Translations under genes and position numbers: made by a program
Notes under the pieces: model-generated
The model's database searches: none
Told to the model about the DNA's origin: nothing
Seen by the model: the letters and a program-made list of their open reading frames with translations, nothing else
Assembly: GCA_016463385.1 (NCBI GenBank)
Contig: JAEMRL010000097.1
Coordinates: 1-7,835 of the forward strand
Origin: Thermoleophilia bacterium
GTDB lineage: Bacteria; Actinomycetota; Thermoleophilia; Miltoncostaeales; Miltoncostaeaceae
Direction of reading: 5' to 3'
DNA: 7,835 bases
Part shown: one piece after another, positions 1 to 5,453 of the stretch
Position numbering within the stretch: position 1 is the stretch's first letter
How the letters are laid out: each line of letters opens with the position of its first letter

Positions 1-1475
1 CCCACCTCGGCCGCCGCCGTGTGGATCTCGACCAGCGGCCCCTCCTCGTCGCGGGAGATGCGCACCCGCGCCGTGGAGTAGTCGTCGAAGCCCTCGGCGA
101 AGGCGATGTTCTTGAAGCCCACCGCGACGCCGACCCCCCGGCGGGTGCCCTCGCCGTGGGTGCTGTTGGACACGCCGCCGGGGAACTCGCGGGGGTCGGC
201 CGGCACCACGTCGGGGGGCAGCGGCATGTCGCGCAGCCCCTCCAGCAGCTCGCGCACCGGGGCGGGCCCGTCGACGAGCTGCCCGGTGGGCAGCCGCATC
301 CCCGTCGCGAGCGCGTTGCGCAGGCGGATCTCGATCGGGTCGAGGGCGAGCTCGGCCGCGAGGCGGTCCATCTGCGACTCGTGCCCGAAGGCGACCTGGA
401 CGGCGCCGAAGCCCCGCATGGCTCCGCAGGGCGGGTTGTTGGTGTAGGCGACCACGGCCTCGATGCGGGCGTTCGGGACGTCGTAGGGCCCGCACGCGAA
501 GGTCGCGGCGTTGGCCACGACCGCCGTACTGCTCGAGGCGTAGGCGCCCCCGTCGAGCACGACGCGTGCCCGCACGTAGACGAGGCGCCCGTCGCGGTCG
601 GCGCCGTGCTCGTACTCCATCCGGGCGGGGTGGCGGTGCACGTGCCCGTAGAACGACTCCTCGCGGGAGTAGACCATCTTCACCGGGCGCCCGGTGTGGA
701 GGGCGAGCATCGCCACGTGCACCTGCATCGAGAGGTCCTCGCGGCCTCCGAAGGCGCCCCCCACGCCCGACAGGTGCAGGCGGGTCAGGGCGGGCGGCAG
801 CCCCAGGCACGCGGCCACCTGCCCCTGGTCGACGTGCAGCCACTGCGTGGCGATGTGCAGGTCGATGCCGCCGTCCTCGGCGGGGACGGCGAGGGCGGCC
901 TCGGGGCCGAGGAAGGCCTGGTCCTGCATCCCGACCGCGTACTCGCCGCGCACCACCACCTCGGCCGTCGCGCCGGGGTCGCCGTGCAGGATCGTGACGC
1001 GGCGCAGCAGGTTGCCCCCCGGGTGCAGCTCCGGCGCGCCCGGGAGGATCGCCCTCTCGGGGTCGGTCAGCGGATCCTCGGGCAGGTAGTCGACGACGAT
1101 CCGGTCGATCGCCCGCCGCGCCGTCTCGGGGTGGTCGGCGGCGACGATCGCCACCGGCTCGCCCTCGTAGCGCACGCGGTCGATCGCCAGCACCGGCTGG
1201 TCGGAGATCTCCATGCCGTAGGTCCTGCGACCCGGGACGTCGGCGTGGGTGAGCACGGCGTGGACGCCCGACAGGGTCAGGGCCTCGGTGATGTCGATGC
1301 CCCGGATGCGCGCGCTCGGATGCGGGCTGCGGAGCGTGGCGCCCCAGAGCATCCGGTCGGCGCCGAGGTCGGACGCGTAGGCGAACTCGCCGCGCACCTT
1401 GGGGCGGCCGTCGCTGCGGAGCACGCTCTCGCCGATGCGGCCGAGCGGCAGGACGCGGGTGCCGGAGGTGCTCAC
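1..1475 (-). CDS. pucD: Xanthine dehydrogenase molybdopterin-binding subunit (PucD/XdhA-like), C-terminus off window
   Basis: This is the catalytic molybdenum subunit of a three-subunit, small-type xanthine dehydrogenase, which hydroxylates hypoxanthine and xanthine to urate in the cytoplasm. The first 491 codons are visible; family members have about 750-780 residues, so roughly a third is missing beyond the left edge. The N-terminal a/b-hammerhead domain (about residues 8-115) contains RSDGRPKVRGEFAYASDL. The cofactor domain follows with ATQW (Gln211), GVGGAFGGRED (237-247, Glu246) and GAMRGFG (351-357, Arg354, Phe356). Gln211, Glu246, Arg354 and Phe356 correspond to bovine Gln767, Glu802, Arg912 and Phe914; the Gln-Glu spacing of 35 is identical. 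The catalytic Glu (bovine 1261) would lie off the window. The start is GTG at 1475, overlapping the deaminase stop as GTGA, with no clear ribosome binding site, so translational coupling is likely. A related purine or aldehyde hydroxylase is possible, but the neighbours favour xanthine. Confidence 0.93.
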   Translation of the reverse strand, partial: MSTSGTRVLPLGRIGESVLRSDGRPKVRGEFAYASDLGADRMLWGATLRSPHPSARIRGIDITEALTLSGVHAVLTHADVPGRRTYGMEISDQPVLAIDRVRYEGEPVAIVAADHPETARRAIDRIVVDYLPEDPLTDPERAILPGAPELHPGGNLLRRVTILHGDPGATAEVVVRGEYAVGMQDQAFLGPEAALAVPAEDGGIDLHIATQWLHVDQGQVAACLGLPPALTRLHLSGVGGAFGGREDLSMQVHVAMLALHTGRPVKMVYSREESFYGHVHRHPARMEYEHGADRDGRLVYVRARVVLDGGAYASSSTAVVANAATFACGPYDVPNARIEAVVAYTNNPPCGAMRGFGAVQVAFGHESQMDRLAAELALDPIEIRLRNALATGMRLPTGQLVDGPAPVRELLEGLRDMPLPPDVVPADPREFPGGVSNSTHGEGTRRGVGVAVGFKNIAFAEGFDDYSTARVRISRDEEGPLVEIHTAAAEV

Positions 1476-2824
1476 AGCCGCAGGCGCGCGCTCGCCGCGG
1501 CCGCGTCGCGGGCGATCTCGTCCAGGTCGGCGGTGAGCAGGGCGCCGCGCTCCACCACGGGCGCCCCCTCGACCAGGAGGGTCTCCACCTGGCGCGGCGG
1601 CCCCATCACGAGGGTCGCCACCGGGTCGGCGAGACCGGCCTGCCCGGCGTCGTCGATCCGCCAGAGGGCGATGTCGGCGCGCTTGCCCGGCTCGAGCGAC
1701 CCGATCTCGTCGGCCCGCCCGAGGCAGCGCGCGCCGTGGATCGTGCCGAGCGCCAGGGCGGTCCGGGCGCTCATGGCCGTCGGCCCGCCGCGCAGTCGTG
1801 CGACCAGCAGCGCCTGCCGCAGCTCCACCGCGAGCTCGCCCGACTCGTTGGAGGCCGCGCCGTCGACGCCGAGGCCCACCGCGACGCCGGCCGCCACGAG
1901 GTCGGCCGAGCGGGCCATCCCCGCCCCGAGGCGGGCGTTCGAGGAGGGGCAGTGCGCCACCGACGTCCCGGTCGCCGCGAAGCGGGCGATCTCGTCGTCG
2001 GCCAGATGGACGCAGTGGGCCAGCCAGACGTCGGGACCGAGCCAGTCGAGGTCGTCGAGGTACTCCACCGGGCGCACCCCGAAGCTCTCGAGGCAGAAGG
2101 CCTCCTCCTCGACCGTCTCGGCCAGGTGGGTGTGCATGCGGACGCCGCGCCGTCGCGCGAGGGTGGCCGCGTCGCGCATCAGGCCGGCTGTCACCGTGAA
2201 CGGCGAGCAGGGTCCGACCGCGATCCGCACCATCGCTCCGGGCGCGGGGTCGTGGAAGCGGTCGATCGCCGCCTCCGTGGCGACGAGCACGGCGTCGCGG
2301 TCCTCCACGACCTCGTCGGGCGGAAGCCCACCCTGGGAGCGACCGAGGTCCATCGAGCCGCGGCAGGGGTGGAAGCGCATGCCGAGGCTGCCGGCGGCGC
2401 CGATCGCGGCCGCGAGCAGATCACCCCCGTCCCGGGGGAACAGGTAGTGGTGGTCGGTGGTCGTGGAGCAGCCCGACATGGCGAGCGCCGTCAGCCCGCC
2501 GCGCGCGGCGCGGTAGGTGATCTCCTCGTCGATCCCGGCCCAGATCGGATAGAGCGTGGTCAGCCAGTCGAAGAGGATCGCGTCCTGCGCCAGCCCCCGG
2601 GTCGCCCACTGGTAGAGGTGGTGGTGGCAGTTCACGAGGCCCGGCGTGGCGAGCCGGCCGCGGGCGTCGATCCGCCGGGCGCCCTCGGGCAGCGCCGGGG
2701 GCGCCCCGCCGCCGAGCGCGGCGATCACGCCGCCGTCGGTGAGGATCCAGCCCTCGTCGTGCTCGGTGCCGGCCGCGTCGACCGTCGCGATCGCGCAGCC
2801 CTCGATCAGGAGCGCGCCGCTCAT
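1472..2824 (-). CDS. 8-oxoguanine deaminase-like amidohydrolase (cytosine deaminase/TrzA family)
   Basis: This 450-residue zinc amidohydrolase of the COG0402 type probably deaminates 8-oxoguanine to urate and ammonia. The metal and catalytic residues of the cytosine-deaminase subgroup are visible: HxH at His67/His69 in NCHHHLYQ, His233 and Glu236 in HTHLAET, His270 in LAHCVH and Asp321 in GVDG. The stretches CSTTTDHHYLFP (119-130), RFHPCRGSMDLGRSQGGLPP (150-169) and AHCPSSNARLG (290-300) match, from memory, the 8-oxoguanine deaminase/hydroxyatrazine-hydrolase-like subgroup. The length fits the family and the C-terminus carries the usual GSLEPGKRADIALW segment. The ATG start at 2824 overlaps the 2Fe-2S subunit stop as ATGA; the C-terminal TGA overlaps the molybdenum-subunit start as GTGA. 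It therefore sits inside the XDH operon, which supports purine work. Guanine deaminase, which would feed xanthine to XDH, is the main alternative and cannot be excluded from sequence alone. Confidence 0.88.
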   Translation of the reverse strand: MSGALLIEGCAIATVDAAGTEHDEGWILTDGGVIAALGGGAPPALPEGARRIDARGRLATPGLVNCHHHLYQWATRGLAQDAILFDWLTTLYPIWAGIDEEITYRAARGGLTALAMSGCSTTTDHHYLFPRDGGDLLAAAIGAAGSLGMRFHPCRGSMDLGRSQGGLPPDEVVEDRDAVLVATEAAIDRFHDPAPGAMVRIAVGPCSPFTVTAGLMRDAATLARRRGVRMHTHLAETVEEEAFCLESFGVRPVEYLDDLDWLGPDVWLAHCVHLADDEIARFAATGTSVAHCPSSNARLGAGMARSADLVAAGVAVGLGVDGAASNESGELAVELRQALLVARLRGGPTAMSARTALALGTIHGARCLGRADEIGSLEPGKRADIALWRIDDAGQAGLADPVATLVMGPPRQVETLLVEGAPVVERGALLTADLDEIARDAAAASARLRL

Positions 2825-3294
2825 CCCATCGCCCCCAGCCGCGCCGAGGCGAGCCGCACCGCGTCGAGGATCTTCTCGTAGCCGGTGCAGCGGCAGAGGT
2901 TCCCCGCGAGCGCCTCGCGGATCTCCGCGTCGCCGGGCGCCGGCGATCGCCGCAGCAGGTCCTCCGTGGCCATGATGAACCCGGGCGTGCAGAAGCCGCA
3001 CTGCACCGCGCCCGTCTCGATGAAGGCCTGCTGGACCACGCCGACGTCGTCGGGCGGGGCGAGGCCCTCCACGGTCACCACCGACCGGTCCTGGGCCTGA
3101 CGGGCCAGGACCAGGCAGCTGCACACCAGCACCTCGTCGAGCATCACCGAGCACGAACCGCACTCGCCCTGCTCGCAGGCGTTCTTCGCCCCCGGCAGGC
3201 CGAGCCGCTCGCGCAGCACGTGCATCAGGCTCTCGCCCTCCCAGATCGACTCGACCTCGTGGGTCTCGCCGTTGACCGTGAGGATGAGCTTCAC
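2821..3294 (-). CDS. pucE: Xanthine dehydrogenase 2Fe-2S subunit (PucE/XdhC-like)
   Basis: This 157-residue protein is the electron-transfer subunit carrying two [2Fe-2S] clusters between the molybdenum site and FAD. The plant-ferredoxin-type cluster has Cys40, Cys45, Cys48 and Cys60 (C-x4-C-x2-C-x11-C, with CEQGECGSC). The second, helical cluster domain has Cys99, Cys102, Cys134 and Cys136 (CGFC ... CRC, x31 between pairs). All eight ligands are present and the length is typical. The GTG start at 3294 overlaps the FAD-subunit stop (GTGA). It has the best Shine-Dalgarno in the operon: AGGAG eight bases upstream, inside the end of the FAD gene. The stop overlaps the ATG of the deaminase. An extra Cys58 lies two residues before Cys60. 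A related hydroxylase of the family could use the same architecture; the urate oxidase across the promoter region argues for xanthine dehydrogenase. Confidence 0.95.
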   Translation of the reverse strand: MKLILTVNGETHEVESIWEGESLMHVLRERLGLPGAKNACEQGECGSCSVMLDEVLVCSCLVLARQAQDRSVVTVEGLAPPDDVGVVQQAFIETGAVQCGFCTPGFIMATEDLLRRSPAPGDAEIREALAGNLCRCTGYEKILDAVRLASARLGAMG

Positions 3295-4157
3295 GCGCGG
3301 TGCTCCTGCCAGCACCACGACAGCGTGCGCCGGCCGAGCACCGCCAGGGCGTGGCGGCGGTAGCCGGCGCTGCCGCGGACGTCGTCGATCGGGCGGGCGG
3401 CGGCCGCGACGAGCTCCCCGAAGCGGGTGAGCGCCGAGGCGGGCAGCGGGCCCGGCCTCTCCCACGCCCCGCGCTCCTCGAGCACGCCCTCGATGAACTC
3501 CTCCGCCTCGGTCGCGCGGACGATGGTCGGGGCGGCCGACCCGATCGCGGTGCGCACGGTCTGCTCCACGGCATCGAGGTGGACCGACAGCGAGCACACC
3601 GCGATCACCATCGCGTTGCGGGGCCCGACCTTGGCGAACTGCTGCGGCCCCTGCGCGACCGGCACCCGCACCGCGGTGATCAGCTCGTCGGGCGCCATGA
3701 CGTTGCGCTTGGGACCGGTGAGGAACTCCGACAGGGGCACCGAGCGCGCGCCCGACGCCGACGCCATCTCGATCCGTGCGCCCGAGGCGACCAGCGGTGG
3801 CAGCGCGTCGCCGGCGGGCGACGAGGTCGCGATGTTGCCCCCGATCGTCCCCCGGTTGCGGATCTGCGGCGATCCGACCGTGCGGGCGGCGATACCGAGC
3901 CCCGGCGCCAGACCGCGCATGTCGGTCACCAGGCGCGCGTGGGTGACCCCCGCCCCGATCACGAGCTCGTCGCCCTCGCGGTCCCACCCCGCCAGCTCCG
4001 CGACCCGCGTGAGGTCGAGGATCCGCTCCGGGCGGCGCCGGTCGAAGTTCAGCTCGACCATCAGGTCGGTGCCGCCGGCCATGGGCAGCGCACCGGGGTG
4101 GGCCGCGCGCGCGGCGAGGGCGTCGGCGAGGTCCCGTGGCTGGAGCGTGGCCTGCAA
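3291..4157 (-). CDS. pucC: Xanthine dehydrogenase FAD-binding subunit (PucC/XdhB-like)
   Basis: This 288-residue FAD subunit passes electrons from the iron-sulfur clusters to NAD+ or another acceptor. The N-terminal FAD-binding domain has MAGGTDLMVE (26-35) and the diagnostic IRNRGTIGGNIATSSPAGD (99-117), which contacts the flavin diphosphate. A C-terminal CO-dehydrogenase-flavoprotein-type domain begins near residue 175 and ends with YRRHALAVLGRR. The length is typical of stand-alone subunits. The start is TTG at 4157: the frame has a TAG stop at 4248-4250 and no ATG, GTG or TTG between, while the next good start (Met26) would remove the first strand of the FAD domain. No Shine-Dalgarno precedes it, but a TATCCT hexamer ends 7 bases upstream. 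It is the first gene of the minus-strand operon, and its stop overlaps the start of the 2Fe-2S gene by four bases. Confidence 0.93.
   Translation of the reverse strand: MQATLQPRDLADALAARAAHPGALPMAGGTDLMVELNFDRRRPERILDLTRVAELAGWDREGDELVIGAGVTHARLVTDMRGLAPGLGIAARTVGSPQIRNRGTIGGNIATSSPAGDALPPLVASGARIEMASASGARSVPLSEFLTGPKRNVMAPDELITAVRVPVAQGPQQFAKVGPRNAMVIAVCSLSVHLDAVEQTVRTAIGSAAPTIVRATEAEEFIEGVLEERGAWERPGPLPASALTRFGELVAAAARPIDDVRGSAGYRRHALAVLGRRTLSWCWQEHRA
3303..3307 (-). promoter_or_regulatory. Ribosome binding site of the 2Fe-2S subunit gene
   Basis: AGGAG on the minus strand lies 8 bases before the GTG start at 3294, within the 3' end of the FAD-subunit gene. It supports that GTG as the start and is the clearest Shine-Dalgarno in this operon; the other downstream genes appear to depend mainly on four-base overlap coupling. 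Confidence 0.6.
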
Positions 4158-4161
4158 GGGT

Positions 4162-4179
4162 CGGAGGATACGGCCTCCG
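4162..4179. promoter_or_regulatory. Inverted repeat in the divergent control region, possible operator
   Basis: A perfect 6-6-6 inverted repeat, CGGAGG-ATACGG-CCTCCG, lies in the 103-bp region (4158-4260) between the divergent FAD-subunit and urate oxidase genes. It covers the putative -10 of the XDH operon, where a bound regulator could block transcription. A related CTCCGG hexamer recurs at 4215-4220, 40 bp from its copy at 4175-4180. No regulator gene is in the window, and GC-rich DNA yields such repeats by chance, so this is tentative. The rest of the region holds only another short GC palindrome (CGGCGCCG, 4200-4207). Confidence 0.3.
4165..4170 (-). promoter_or_regulatory. Putative -10 element of the XDH/deaminase operon
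   Basis: TATCCT on the minus strand fits the TANNNT actinobacterial -10 pattern and ends 7 bases before the TTG start of the FAD subunit. The position implies a leaderless or nearly leaderless transcript. No recognisable TTGACA-like -35 is seen at 16-18 bp, and there is no Shine-Dalgarno. It overlaps the CGGAGG/CCTCCG inverted repeat. It is a pattern match only, in a GC-rich sequence where A/T hexamers are rare. Confidence 0.4.
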
Positions 4180-4248
4180 GTGCACCGACGCCGCCCCTGC
4201 GGCGCCGGTTGGCGCTCCGGGATCCGCCAGACCGCGGGGCGTCTCGGC

Positions 4249-4254
4249 TACGGT
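4249..4254 (+). promoter_or_regulatory. Putative -10 element of the urate oxidase operon
   Basis: TACGGT fits TANNNT and ends 6 bases before the ATG of urate oxidase. Transcription would then begin at or next to the start codon, as in leaderless actinobacterial mRNAs. This agrees with the absence of any Shine-Dalgarno upstream of the ATG. No convincing -35 is seen about 17 bp upstream; a TTGGCG at 4209-4214 is too far away to pair with it. Confidence 0.4.
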
Positions 4255-4260
4255 TCGCCG

Positions 4261-5136
4261 ATGACCGACTACACGATCACCTACGGCAAGGCGTCGGTGC
4301 CGGTCTACCGGCATCACGCGGCACCGCTCGCCGGCCTTGCCCCGGTGCCCGAATCGGGCTTCACCGGCCGCTCCAACGCCCTCTTCGCCGCCCTCGTGAC
4401 GGTGGAGGTGTTCGGCGACAACTTCCTTCCCTCGTACACCGAGGCGGACAACTCGGTGGTCGTCGCGACCGACTCCATGAAGAACCTGGTGCTCCGCGAG
4501 AGCGGGACCTGGTCCGGCGCCACGATGGAGAGCCTGCTGCACCATCTCGGGGTCCACCTGCTCACCGGCTACCCGCAGATGGAGGCCCTGCGGATGGAGG
4601 GCGCGGAGATCCGCTTCGACCCGGCCGGGGCCGGCGGGGCGCTGTTCGCGCGCGTGCCCGGCGATCACTCGGTGGCCCAGGTGCGCCTCGGTCGCGACGG
4701 CTCGGGGACGGAGATCGAGGCGGTGGAGTCGGGCCGGCACGGGATGGCCCTGCTGAAGCTGACCGGGAGCGCCTTCACCGCCTTCGTGCGCGACGACTAC
4801 ACGACGCTGCCCGAGCGGCGCGACCGCCCGCTCTACATCGCCCTCGACGTGGACTGGAGCTACTCCGATCCGCAGGACGCCCTCGGCGGCTCGCCGGCGC
4901 GCTACGTCGCCGGCGAGCAGGTTCGCGACATCTGCGCCGCGGTCTTCGAGGACCTCGTGAGCGAGTCGATCCAGCATCTCGTGCACGTGATGGGCGAGCG
5001 CCTGCTGGAGCGCTTCCCCGGCCTCGCCTCGGTGTCGTTCACCGCGCGCAACATGACCCGCGACCCGGTGGTCGAGGGCGTCTACACCGATCCCTTCAAC
5101 GCCTTCGGCACGATCACCCTCACGATGGCGCGGTGA
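4261..5136 (+). CDS. pucL: Urate oxidase (uricase), divergent, catalytic His position is Thr
   Basis: This 291-residue protein has the tandem T-fold of cofactor-independent urate oxidase, which converts urate, O2 and water to 5-hydroxyisourate and H2O2. Motifs run in family order: YGKASV with Lys10, ATDSMKN (69-75) with Thr70, SAFTAFVRDDYTTL (170-183) with Phe172, DR with Arg189, and SIQ with Gln238. They correspond to Aspergillus flavus Lys10, Thr57, Phe159, Arg176 and Gln228; the Phe-Arg spacing (17) is identical. Asn264 lies 26 residues after Gln238, exactly like Asn254, but the next-but-one residue is Thr266 instead of catalytic His256. About 13 residues are also missing between that point and the C-terminus. 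The ATG start agrees with the family N-terminus; an upstream TACGGT suggests a leaderless mRNA. Its stop overlaps the HIU hydrolase GTG. Function is supported by the neighbours; activity with Thr at this position is unproven. Confidence 0.9.
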   Translation: MTDYTITYGKASVPVYRHHAAPLAGLAPVPESGFTGRSNALFAALVTVEVFGDNFLPSYTEADNSVVVATDSMKNLVLRESGTWSGATMESLLHHLGVHLLTGYPQMEALRMEGAEIRFDPAGAGGALFARVPGDHSVAQVRLGRDGSGTEIEAVESGRHGMALLKLTGSAFTAFVRDDYTTLPERRDRPLYIALDVDWSYSDPQDALGGSPARYVAGEQVRDICAAVFEDLVSESIQHLVHVMGERLLERFPGLASVSFTARNMTRDPVVEGVYTDPFNAFGTITLTMAR

Positions 5137-5453
5137 GCGGCCGCCTCACGACCCACGTGCTCGACACCGCCGCGGGACGGCCGGCGGCCGGGATCCCGGT
5201 GACCGTCCACCGCGACGGCGCCCTCGTCGCCGAGGCGGTCACCGACGCCGACGGCCGCACCGGGGCCCTGCTGGAGGGCGACGCCTTCACGGCGGGCGTC
5301 TACGAGCTCACGTTCGCCATCGGCGCGCACTTCGGCGGCGCGGGCTTCCTCGACCGGGTTCCGGTGCGCTTCACCGTGAGCGCGCCGGCCGAGCACCACC
5401 ACGTCCCCCTGCTGGTCTCCCCCTTCGCCTACAGCACCTACCGGGGGTCCTAG
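5133..5453 (+). CDS. uraH: 5-hydroxyisourate hydrolase (transthyretin-like protein)
   Basis: This 106-residue enzyme hydrolyses 5-hydroxyisourate, the urate oxidase product, to OHCU. It has all the hallmarks of HIU hydrolase rather than animal transthyretin: N-terminal LTTHVLDT with His8, DADGRTG with Arg42, HHHVPLLVSPFAYSTYRGS with His90, and the C-terminal tetrapeptide YRGS (103-106). These are the family active-site residues. The protein is slightly shorter than many members (about 110-120 residues), as expected for a cytoplasmic form with no signal peptide. The GTG start at 5133 overlaps the urate oxidase stop as GTGA with no clear Shine-Dalgarno, so translation is probably coupled and the two enzymes are made together. 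Its TAG stop directly abuts the stop codon of the convergent permease. There is no fused OHCU decarboxylase domain. Confidence 0.96.
   Translation: MSGRLTTHVLDTAAGRPAAGIPVTVHRDGALVAEAVTDADGRTGALLEGDAFTAGVYELTFAIGAHFGGAGFLDRVPVRFTVSAPAEHHHVPLLVSPFAYSTYRGS

Noticed and set aside
21..2447. 808-codon open frame on the plus strand, antisense to the molybdenum subunit and deaminase
   Set aside because: The translation is low-complexity and rich in Arg, Ala, Gly and His with no domain pattern, and the opposite strand has well-conserved enzyme motifs. Stop codons are rare in GC-rich shadow frames.
2825..3574. N-terminal extension of the deaminase frame to an upstream start
   Set aside because: This part overlaps the 2Fe-2S and FAD subunits out of frame and is Arg/Pro/Ser-rich. 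The family N-terminus begins at the ATG at 2824, which overlaps the upstream stop.
3300..5132. Long plus-strand frame that runs into the HIU hydrolase
   Set aside because: Only the last 107 codons (from the GTG at 5133) have protein-like sequence; the upstream part is antisense to the FAD subunit or out of frame in urate oxidase.
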